Source: Schistosoma mansoni (lineage: Eukaryota > Platyhelminthes > Trematoda > Strigeidida > Schistosomatidae). Taken from it: a DNA stretch of 64,000 nt. Positions 35,420 to 45,550 of the stretch are shown piece after piece; within the stretch, counting starts at the first letter, position 1, and every line of letters begins with the position of its first letter. The position numbers and the translations under genes are program-made. The DNA is taken from the NCBI RefSeq assembly GCF_000237925.1, contig NC_031495.1, forward strand, positions 38,902,210-38,966,209. Reading direction: 5' to 3'. The notes beneath the pieces are model-generated. The model was not told where the DNA came from and searched no databases. It worked only from the letters and a program-made list of their open reading frames with translations.

Positions 35420-35690
35420 AGCTGGATAGTGGCTAGCAGTGGAATCCAGTTTGACGCGCGTTTCGTCCTATTTGGAACTCGTCAGCTGGGTGTACCTGCA
35501 TCTCTGACTGGTTGATGTTCATTCTGGGACTTAAACCCAGTACATTTCGCTTCCATCTTTGCTTACAATGCTTGTGAAATAAGGCTATATCGAGGCAACA
35601 CATACAGTATGCACATATGCCAATTAGAGACTGACCAGTTGCAGTTCTAACACATCAATAAGAAGATTCAAACAAACAATACTAAATGAA
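35420..35690 (-). repeat. Smalpha-like hammerhead SINE
   Basis: Minus-strand copy with ribozyme (35444-35499), remnant B box (GGGTTTAAGTCCC), and the linker that also forms the inverted repeat at 63.1 kb (35625-35690). Confidence 0.75.
35444..35499 (-). ncRNA. Hammerhead ribozyme, Smalpha type
   Basis: The minus strand reads CCAG, CTGACGAG, helix II TTCC...GGA, CGAAAC, GCGCGTC, then AAACTGGATTCC. The catalytic core is intact. The AAA between GTC and CTGG would leave three unpaired bases at the cleavage side of helix I; the copy at 47.8 kb has the same insert, so it marks a subfamily. Confidence 0.7.
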
Positions 35691-36059
35691 TCTAAAGATC
35701 AATTATCTATAGAAATCACAAATGGATACTACTGAATTCGATATTATGACAAAACAACTGTCCAGTGCTTTTCTTTTTGGCTTTTCAACTGTTAATCAAC
35801 TAAAATTAGAACAGTTTAGTCTTGACAACTAAAAATTATTGATTAGTTTATTCTTTAGTTATGTTTCTTTAATATTGAACATACATTACCAGTCATAAAG
35901 TGAACACATACACACACACACAAAGAGAGAGATAGTCGTTTGTTGCTACACACTTGAATATGATAAAGAGGGAAACATAAATTATGAAGTACATGAGAGA
36001 AAAAAAATCAAAGGAAGGTGATATCGACAATGAACAAAATAAAAAAAGTATGTAGCAAC

Positions 36060-36160
36060 TATTCATAGTAATATCTATGAATATACATTGTGGTAGGTAG
36101 GTAAATAGGTAGGTTAAAATAGATTAATAGATGGGTGGGTAGGTAGATTGGTTGATTAGG
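36060..36160. repeat. GGTA-rich simple repeat
   Basis: An imperfect GGTAGGTAGGTA tract (and GGGTGGGTAGGTAG) with interruptions. Confidence 0.8.
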
Positions 36161-36269
36161 AATACATATGTGATATAACTTTTAATGTAGTGTACAAACA
36201 AATGAATTTGGTAAAGTATATGAATATGAAAATAGTTTATGGATTTGATAGAAATCGGTAATGAGAATG

Positions 36270-37080
36270 ATGTAATATTAGAAGGGATTTTGTGGAGTCC
36301 ATTGAAGCTAGACTACTATGGAAAACGTAGAAGCACTGGACGGCCATCTCATCTTAGTATGAAACTTCTCAGCAGTACTCATCCACGATTCCGCCTCGTG
36401 AGATCCGAACCTAGAATCTATCAGTCATGCGCGTGAATGATTAACTTCTAGAACCACTGAGCAGGTATCCAACAATGTTAATGTCTAACTTCAACTAATC
36501 CACGAAATTGAACAACCGTCAACCATTGTCTTCAGTGAGTTACTATCTCACAACAGACCTGGTTGAACTCCACTAGTCACTGCTTCTCACTAGACCTCCT
36601 AGAAATATCTCTTGGAGCCAGTCACTAGTGAACATATGATCATTATCAGAAGGGGATTCTGTAGAGATTTTAGTAATTTTATAGTTGAAATCATGAGTCA
36701 ATTAAAGTTAGACCACCATGGAAAACCTGGAAGCACTGGAAGGCCACCCTATCCTAGTGTGAGACTCCTAAGCAGTACTTATCCACGATCCCGCCTCGTG
36801 AGATCCGAACCCAGAATCTACCAGTCACGCGCGTGAGTGCTTAACCACTGAGCCGACATCCAACGGTGTTAATGTTTAACTTCAACCAATCCATGAAATT
36901 GAGCAACCGTTCGCCATTGTCTTCAGTCAGTTACTATCTCACAACAGACCCGTTTGAACTCCACTGGTTAATGCTTCTCACTAGAACTCCTGGAAATACC
37001 TCTTGGAGCCAGTCACTAATGAGCATATGATCATTATCAGAAGGGGGTTTTGTGGAGAATTTAGTAATTTTATAGTTGAC
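36270..37080 (-). repeat. Tandem pair of second-family hammerhead SINE, decayed
   Basis: Two head-to-tail units with a period of about 391 bp: the string CCAGTCACTAGTGAACATAT at 36619 recurs as CCAGTCACTAATGAGCATAT at 37010. Each unit has the tail, ribozyme position, tRNA-like head (B box GGTTCGGATCTCAC read on the minus strand) and a long linker. Both ribozyme cores are mutated (one reads CTTAGGAG; both lack the CGAAAC element), so neither should cleave. Tandem units are what multimer-forming hammerhead SINEs would leave. Confidence 0.7.
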
Positions 37081-37479
37081 ATTATGTAATATAACTACAA
37101 ATGTATATTTATGTTCACTCGATCTTGTATATAAATTGAAAGGGATGTCATTTTCAAATTCAAAACAGTTTGTATAATAGTCAGTCGGATTATAAGTGAT
37201 AGATCAGCTAATTAGATTAAATGATAAACGTTATAATGTAAGATGGTTGAAGGTAGTCGACAGAACATATTGCTCGACTTAGGTTTCATGTTGTTTGGCA
37301 TTTATCAGCAAGTTATACCTATAATATTGAGGGAATTGATGCTTAATTATTAGAATCCGATCGGTAATAAGGATAAGTTGACAAGAAAACATGGTTGAAC
37401 TCTAACATTTGCCTACAGGAAACCCTTGTCAAATGACCGAATATCAAGTTTCTGCAGTTGAATCCCCATTAATAGAAAG

Positions 37480-38300
37480 AGAAACTTACTCATATCACTC
37501 GCTATGTGAATACGAAGAATTTGTAGTTACGAGGTCACAGATAACGAATTGAGCCTCTTGAAGGAAATACTTATGGAAAACGGGTATCGTTGGATATTTA
37601 TTTATAAGAATGTAAAACCCAAACCGCCTAAAGCACAAATAACCTCGATTGGAAAGAAAACACAACGTGGACATCCATTTTAAGAGTGATAGAGCCACAG
37701 ACGTCCTAAAGAGGAAAATCTCCGAGTCTTTGAAAAGAATATTCTTCGCAGCAACTTTGTGTTCTCCAGTAACTCGTTCATCAAAAATCTTAGGGAAAAA
37801 TTATCTCATCTTTATGCGCATTTATCAATTTGCCTGCTCATGTAAAGTCAGGTACATGGGTCAGTCAATGCGTACATTATCCATAAGAATTTAAGGACAT
37901 TACTCGGCCTGTCTGAAAAGAGACGGAAACGGCTCAAAACAAGCTCCCTAATCAAACACATTGTGAACACACGTTACTCATTCAAAGCGGACTATGTGTT
38001 CAAAGTCATCTAAAGAGTAAGGAGATGACTGCATCTTGTAAACAATGCTGAAGTAATAACTGTACAACTGGCACAACCAGATTTATGTATCTAAAATAAA
38101 TTGGTACAACTTCTTCTTTTACCATAGTCTTAATGTCCCATAATTATCATTCTTCTTCATACTTTTGTTCCTTCACAGCCATCTGCTTCCCTATTATCTT
38201 GTCTACAGACCTTTTACCCTCAACTGGTTTATTTCTGTTTCTATGATCCTCCTAATTACATTTCACCTCAATTCTAACATTTTAATGTGCTGAGCCATCT
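37480..38300 (+). mobile_element. Penelope-like element fragment 3
   Basis: The plus strand gives KHNVDIHFKSDRATDVLKRK, IFFAATLCSPVTRSS, RIYQFACSCKVRYMGQSMR (GIY-YIG block, with M in place of I) and, after stops, a C-terminal NNAEVITVQLAQPDLCI. It shares its 3' region with fragment 2. At about 38320 it abuts the truncated end of the minus-strand RTE element. Confidence 0.75.
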
Positions 38301-38684
38301 CCGTGTTGGTCTCAGTTTTACCCGGTCCTCACTTGAAATACATCTGTCCTCCTTGCACGACTTTGCAGTGTAGTCCAACGTATGAATTCCGGATGATTTT
38401 GATGACCTTTTCAGGTACACCATAGTGTCGAGCGATATTCCACAATATTATCCTATCCACGCTGTCAAACGCCTTCTCGCAGTCAAGAAAGTTGATGTAT
38501 AGTGACGAAGTTCATTCATTTGTTTGCTCAACAATGATCCGTAGTGTCGCGACTTGGTCGGTACATGATTGATCCTTACGAAAGCCAGCTTGTTGGTCTC
38601 AAAGTTCGGTGTCTACAGAATCTGTCATTCAGTACGCTTACAGACTGTTGAAAACTTTTCCTGGTACTGACAGTAGTGTGATGC

Positions 38685-39164
38685 TGTAGTGCCGTGCTTC
38701 AATAATAGTTCACTTCGATAACCGTTATTATACCAATCTTAACGGTGTATAAAATCAGAAGGCAAAAGGGAAGCGGCAACTACATTTTTATTGATGAATG
38801 ATGCAGACTAGAAAGCTGTGGGCACATGAGCAAATGTAAGCGAGCGAAGCAAAGATGATGCATAGTGGAGATGGCTGGGAAGCCAACTCGAGAGCGAGGC
38901 GAAAGATGATGCGTATTGGAGATGGCTGGGAAGCCAACTCGATTTAAACAAGCGTTAATCAACATTTATAGTCGGACAAAAATAAGTGACAGACATATGA
39001 TGAATAAGATACGAAGTGTACACATATATGCTCATATAAAAGTAAAGCCAAGGTTAATAAGCAAATGATTAACAAGATCAAAAGATGACTCAATGTACAG
39101 GTGAATTGGCTTGGCCAGCAACTAGAATAAAGTATATGGGCTTAACATAACAACCGATACTACA
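38685..39164. mobile_element. Solo-LTR-like insertion, 480 bp, with 4-bp target duplication
   Basis: The element starts TGTAGTGCCG and ends CGATACTACA, giving TG...CA ends and a short inverted repeat TGTAGT/ACTACA. It is flanked on both sides by ATGC; the LINE reading (GAAGC|ATCACACTACTG) is uninterrupted when the insert and one ATGC are taken out. Inside are two copies of a 51-bp tandem repeat (from about 38842, GATGGCTGGGAAGCCAACTC in each) and, on the minus strand, AATAAA. A solo LTR of an unidentified LTR family, or a small non-autonomous LTR-type element, fits best. Confidence 0.65.
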
Positions 39165-39741
39165 ATGCTTCTGTAGTTTTCCCATTTATTCAGATCTCCT
39201 TTCTTTGGTATCTCAATGAGGTTTCCTTCTTTCCAGTCTGTTGGCACTTGTCGTTCCTTCCTAATCTTCCTGAATAGAACATGAAGTATACTTACAGTTG
39301 CTTCAATGTCTGACTTCAGCGCTTTAGCTGGTATATTGTCAGGTCCTGCTGCTTTCCCACTCTTAATTTGTCTAATGGCCACCTTGATTTTTTCGATCGT
39401 TCATGGAGTGACATCTATAGAAAGGGTTGTGTGTGACGCTTCGATGTCCAGTTGATTCAATGGGACTGGTCTGTTCAAGAGTTCCCCGAAGTACTCTACC
39501 CATCTTTTCTTCTGTTCTTGAATCTCCGTGATAGTCTTTCCTTCTTTGTCCTTAACTGATCTCTCTCGTTTATTAGATTTCCTCTCCAGCTTCGTTGTGT
39601 CATATAGCTGTCTCATATTTCCTTCTCATGCAGCTTTTTCCGCCGTCGTTGCTAGTTTTTCCATGTATTTCTGCTTGTCGGCTTTAATGCTTCTCTTCAC
39701 TTGTTTGTTTGCTTCTTTGCATTCAGCTTGTGTCTTGACTT

Positions 39742-40155
39742 TGATATGGTTGAAGCTAAATCGATTCCGCGGTAACGAACGAAAGCCAATGACACAATGA
39801 CACGATAAGCTATTCTAATCTGTTGTCCCAGGCCCCGCTAACTAGATGAAGAAGTCCAAGGCAAGTAGGGGAATATATATGTATTCCGTAAGCAGCCGAG
39901 TACAAGCAATCGAATAAGGGAAAAAAGTCAAGCGCATTTATACAGCAACAATTTGTCCTTGAGCATCATTAGTAAATAGCACACACAAAGAAACAATAGA
40001 CCAATAGCGTCTAAGATAGTTTACAAGTGGGAAATATGAAGTGAAGGTAAAAAGAGCGCGTTTGGCGCGAAAACAGCTAAATTCAAATTTTCAAAATAAA
40101 ATTACAAAACTAAGCCATTTACCAAGTAAGTTTTGGGGATTTGACATCCCCAACA
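39742..40155 (-). repeat. 3' LTR of the Ty3/gypsy element
   Basis: 414 bp, apparently identical to 44290-44703; left flank GACTT. Confidence 0.93.
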
Positions 40156-43100
40156 CCTCCCCTTTTTAGTAACGGACATTCTTTGGGTCCACCTGCATTC
40201 TAACTGTCTGTCGCCGTTGGCGCAGTGACCATCTTCGGGACCGTAGATCGACCTTTGGTGTTTCTTCTTGTGTAGGGGCGACCGGCAGATTGAACGTATC
40301 TAACAATATGTCCAGCGTGATCTTTCCTTCGGTTGTTGGGCGCGCTGGGGCTGAACGCTTGCGTAGTTGGTTTCGATGCCTCGTCCACCTATCTGCTCCT
40401 ACCTCGACCTCGTACATGACTCCACCTATTCTTCTAATCACACGTGCTTCGATCCAAGGATCACGATTTGCTCTGTAGTCTCGAGCGAATACTTGGTATC
40501 CAACGTTGTATGTGGGTAGCTTCCTGGACGTGGTTTGCGCTAGTGGTGGTGTGGTTCTCGGTAGCATCAAGTTGTGGATAGTCCTCAACCTTCTCCCCAT
40601 GAGGATCTCTGCGGGGGACTTCTGCTCCGGCAGCGTTTCGTTAGGCGTCGTTCTGTAGGCGAATAAAAAATTTTGCAGTGTTTCCGCTGGCGTCCCCTCC
40701 CCTTTTGACTTAATCAGAGCCCTCTTGAACGTATCCACGAACCTTTCCGCTTGCCCATTCGATTGTGGATGATAAGGTGGGGCGCGAAGATGCCTGATAG
40801 ATAGGTGTTTGCAGAACTCTTGGAACTGCGCTGAGGTGAACTGAGACCCATTGTCGGATACAATCACTTCCGGTAATCCGTTTCGTGCGAACAACTAAGT
40901 CAGATGTTTCAGCGTCTGGGTGGTCGTTGGTGGCGTGATGGGTACAATCTCCGGCCATTTTGCGAAAGCGTCGGCCACGACAAGATAAGTGGTTCCGTTG
41001 ACTGGACCGGCAAAGTCGACATGTATCCTAGACTAGGGATACTCAGGCTGTGGCCATGGAACCGGCGGCACCTTCGCATTGGACTTCGCTGCTTGCTGAC
41101 ACTGAACGCATTTGTTTACTAGATCCGTGATGTGCTGGTCCATGAGGGGCCAGTAAGCATAGCTTCTGGCGATAGATTTCATACGCTTTATCCCGGGATG
41201 ACCAATGTGAAATTGCTTCAGCACCCTCGGTCGTAGGGATTCTGGCACCACCACTCTATCTCCAAACATCAAGCATTCATTTACGACACATAATGAGTTA
41301 CGACGATGGTAAAGCTGCTTCATGTCACCGTCAAGTTTAGTTGATGGCCAGCCATTGGTGACGTAGTTCATCGTTTTCTTAATGATGGAGTCGTTTCTGG
41401 AAGCAGTTTGTATCTCAGATTCTGAGACTGGCAAAGCACGAACAGCAGTTGTCAGGTAGCATTGTGCGTGGTCTTCTGTCGAAAGAGAAGCAATAACGGC
41501 ATCTTCGTCGGTCGTAGGGTGTTCGCTGATAAGTCGTGACAATGCGTCTGCCTGACCAAAATGTTGGGTGCGTCGATACTGAATGTCAAAATCGTAACCC
41601 AAGAGGATCAAGGCCCATCGTTGGAGACGGTTTGCAGAGTGGGCCGGGACGCCAGACTTCGAACCAAAAATCGCAAGGAGAGGCTTGTGATCAGTTAGGA
41701 GAGTAAATCTCCGACCATAAAGAAACTTGTGAAAACGACGCACTGCGAAGACTAGGGCAAGAGCCTCCTTCTCTACCTGGCCATACTTTCTTTCTGCCGG
41801 GGTCAGCGTTCGGGATGCGTGCATGACAGCCTTCTCTGATGCGTCTGGAAACTGATGAGAAATGACGGTTCCTAAGCCATACGCTGAGGCATCTGCAGCT
41901 ACAATGATCGGCATGCATGGATCCTAGTGCGTTAATAACAATTTCGAGCTGATAATGGACTTCAGTTTACAAAATGCTGTGTCACACTCTTTAGTCCAGT
42001 TCCACGTACTGTTCTTGCTCAGTAGACCATTCAGTGGGGCACGAATGTCATGCATTGAAGGGACGAACGCGGCATAGTAAGAGACCAGTCCCATGAAGGA
42101 ACGCAGTGCGGAGATGTTCATGGGCGTGGGCATCTGTCTTATCGCTTGGACGTTTTCAGGATCCGGTCTGCGGCCGTCAGCATCAAAAATAAACCCCAAA
42201 TACTTTACGGACCGTAATAAAAACTGGCATTTCTCAGGTCGTAACCGGAACCCGTTTTCACTTATGCGTTTCAGTACCGATGTCGTTCGTTCCTGTAGCT
42301 GTTCTAACGTTGCCGCAACAATAAGAATGTCGTCAAGGTAAGCCGTGACTCCCGGGATGCCCGATAAGATAGTATCCATTAATTGTTGGAAAATAGATGG
42401 TGCAGTCTTGACACCGAATGGTAAACGGTTGTACTGAAATAACCCACGGTGAGTGTTGATAGTAAGCAGCTCCCTCGATGCTTCATCTACTTCAACTTGC
42501 AAATAAGCATCAGCAAGATCCAGTTTTGAGAAGAATTTTCCCCCATTCAGCATCGTAAACAAATCTGCAGGAACTGGTAAGGGATAGTGATGTTGTTCAA
42601 GGGCTGCATTTAGACCTGTAGAAAAATCAGCACATATTCGTATGGTGCCGTTTGCCTTCTTGATGACCACTATCGGTGCAGCCCAGGCGGAGTAAGAAAC
42701 GGGAGTAATTACTCCTTGTTGTTGGAGGCGGTTTAATTCTTCATCTACTGTTGGTAACGTCGCATAAGGCACGGGTCTTTTGGGACGAAAGACAGGCTTA
42801 GCTCCAGGTTTCAAACGAAGCGTTGCTTTTATGGCAGAACACTGTCCCAAACCAGGCTGGAAAATCGACGAAAACTGCGCCATTAGCTTCCTGGTATACG
42901 ATTCAGTGTCATGAGGTTGTGATACCATGTGGCATATGGTATTTAGTGGGACATCAGCCAATTTCAGTTGATCGAACCAGTCTAAACCAAGTAAATTTAG
43001 ATCAGCTGGAGTTATATGACATACCCCGGTAAACGACGAATCCCGGAAGGTCACTCTACATTCCAATTGTCCTGATAAGTGTAGAAAATTACCACATGCA

Positions 43101-44289
43101 GTACGAGGCTTTTGAGTTGTTCGCTGCAGGCTTGGGCTACCCATTTTGATCCAATTTTTGTGCGAGAGGATGGTGACGTCTGATGCTGTATCTATTTGCA
43201 ATCTAAAAAAATGTCCATTAATATTAATGTTAATGAATTTCCTCTCACCTGGTGATGAGCTCTGACAAGAAGATACTAAGCTCAAAGAAGAGGTACAGGG
43301 CTTCGGAACAGTCTCTTTGGTATTACTGGATCGATTTGGTGTGCTCTTAAGGCAAAACCCGTCCTTGTGACCAACGACCTTGCACTTCCTGCATCGATGT
43401 TGCCTAAATGGGCAATTTCGTACGTAGTGCCATGCACCACAGTGCCAGCAAGGAGTGGAGGGATTTGTTCTGGTCTGTCGAATTGGGCTGAAATGAGTTG
43501 GACTGAATGTAGCGGGAGCGCACTTATTCTGGTTAGTTGTCTTTTGGACCACTCGTACTTCCGATCGACTAGACCCACCACTCTCAACCATCGTCGTGTC
43601 TCGTTGCAGATTTACTAGGCGTTGGTATTCATTAGCCATATCATTTAGTGTGAGTTTTGGATCTTGATCCAATCGACATAGTAGTCTCGTTCTTATGTCA
43701 CTGAACTTCTGGGACTGGAGGCTGCAAATGAGGATGAGGGCTTTGAACTGGTCTTCAGATAAAGACTTCAACCGGAACCGTTCGCATTAACGGTTAACGA
43801 TGCCCACATGCGTAAGAAAGTCATCGTCTTCGTTCATAACTAGCTTCAAACATCGATAACGGGTGTTAAACAATGATGAATTGTCCCCAAAATGTTGGCT
43901 TAGTGTCTGGACTGTGTCTGCGAAAGAGCGATCACGTGGATTCAAAGGCAGGATCAAGTTGCAGTACCTGTCCAGCTCACTTGCACCCAACTTCCGAAGT
44001 AACAGTCGCACCTTCCAAGCATCATCTTGATTAGCAAAATCAAATTTAAATAGGTCTTCATAACGCTGGAACTACATGTCAAAAGTAACGTTGGCATCAG
44101 GATCATAATGAAACTCAGCAATACTATTTGCGATGCCGTCTACTGATGGTGCTGTGGTTGCATTAGATGTGCTAGGCTGTGTAGGGGGCGAAACTTTCAT
44201 ATCTGTCAGCATTTGTATGAGCTTCAGCTGCTGTTCAAGTAATGATTCGAGTTTAGAAGGATCCATGTTTCCAAACCACCGTCGCCAAT

Positions 44290-44703
44290 TGATATGGTTG
44301 AAGCTAAATCGATTCCGCGGTAACGAACGAAAGCCAATGACACAATGACACGATAAGCTATTCTAATCTGTTGTCCCAGGCCCCGCTAACTAGATGAAGA
44401 AGTCCAAGGCAAGTAGGGGAATATATATGTATTCCGTAAGCAGCCGAGTACAAGCAATCGAATAAGGGAAAAAAGTCAAGCGCATTTATACAGCAACAAT
44501 TTGTCCTTGAGCATCATTAGTAAATAGCACACACAAAGAAACAATAGACCAATAGCGTCTAAGATAGTTTACAAGTGGGAAATATGAAGTGAAGGTAAAA
44601 AGAGCGCGTTTGGCGCGAAAACAGCTAAATTCAAATTTTCAAAATAAAATTACAAAACTAAGCCATTTACCAAGTAAGTTTTGGGGATTTGACATCCCCA
44701 ACA
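44290..44703 (-). repeat. 5' LTR of the Ty3/gypsy element
   Basis: 414 bp, apparently identical to 39742-40155; right flank GACTT. Confidence 0.93.
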
Positions 44704-45550
44704 GACTTTCACTGGTCTTGTTCGGCTGTTGGTAATCGCTGTCTTTTTGTTTTTCCTTTCTTGAATCTTGCCAGGGGTTTCCATAGAGATCCCTTCCTTA
44801 TGATGATGCTTCTTTCGGCCTAGCACATCCTGACATGTTGAAGTTAGTGCTTCTTCGATCCCTTTTCAGTTGTCTTCCATCGTAGTTTCTTCTTCTTGCA
44901 GTAGATCGTGTACGGCTTGGAACCTATTGTCGAGAGTTATCTTGAATTCGTTGGGTTTGTTAGCATTTTGAAGGAAGGCTGTGTTGAACCTTTGTAGTGC
45001 TGTTTGTGCAGTGTTTCTTTAGCTTCGGTTCCACCTTGGCCAAAACCAGGTGGTGATCTGAAGCTATGTCAGCTCCTCTCCTCGTTCTCACATCCTCCAT
45101 TGTTCTTCGGAACATTTGTTGATACAAATATGATCTATTTGGTTCTCTGTGGTGTGATCCGGCGAGATCCATGTAGCTTTGTGTATGCGTTTGTGGGGGA
45201 ATACTATTTCGCGTATAACCATTTTATTGAACGCACATAAATTTACAAATCTCTCACCATTTTCGTTTCATTCTCCCAGTCAGTTCATGTCGTCCCACGA
45301 TAAGCTTATACCCGGTGTTGATGATTCTGGATACATGAGGTTCTCATACTATAAGTGCTTCTTTGAACAGCATCAGTGCAACTCCCAATGTGTGCAAAGC
45401 GTTTTCTTCATGACCAGAGTACAACAGCATCTCTCTCGAACCTAATCTTTTTTATCCAGTTTGAATCCAAAGACTTTCACTTATTTCAAGAACCGCCAAG
45501 TTGTATTTCCTCATTTCCATAGCCATTTAACTTAGTCCTGCCGGTCTCCC

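Larger units (their letters stand above)
39742..44703 (-). mobile_element. Ty3/gypsy LTR retrotransposon, near-complete, broken (Saci-like)
   Basis: 4,962 bp with 414-bp LTRs, both TG...CA, flanked by a 5-bp target duplication GACTT. Parts on the minus strand: gag (about 44.3-43.2 kb) ending in two CCHC zinc knuckles, protease with a DTAS active site (about 43.2 kb), reverse transcriptase with YLDD (about 42.3 kb), RNase H (about 41.8 kb), integrase with an HHCC finger (about 41.1 kb) and core to about 40.2 kb. A polypurine tract (AAAAAGGGGAGG) touches the 3' LTR, and a primer-binding-site-like TGGCGACGG lies just inside the 5' LTR. It is broken, with about four interruptions in the coding region. 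The LTRs show no difference that I could see by eye, so the insertion is young. The Saci assignment is inference. Confidence 0.92.
38325..45550 (-). mobile_element. LINE-A (RTE-type), long copy carrying two nested insertions
   Basis: On the minus strand from the right: endonuclease (about 45.55-44.96 kb, with NRSYLYQQMFRRTMEDV and ADIASDHHLVLAKVEPK), linker (44.95-44.70 and 39.74-39.40 kb, MRQLYDTTKLERKSNKRERS), RT N-terminal region (39.38-39.17 kb, IRQIKSGKAAGPDNIPAKAL, KGDLNKWENYRS) and RT palm start (38.68-38.33 kb, QQAGFRKDQSCTDQVATLRI, YGVPEKVIKIIRNSY). It is interrupted by a 480-bp solo-LTR-like element and a 4,962-bp gypsy element; removing each together with one copy of its target duplication restores continuous RTE sequence. 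It is truncated within the RT at its left edge. Stops are present, so the LINE is dead. Confidence 0.85.
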
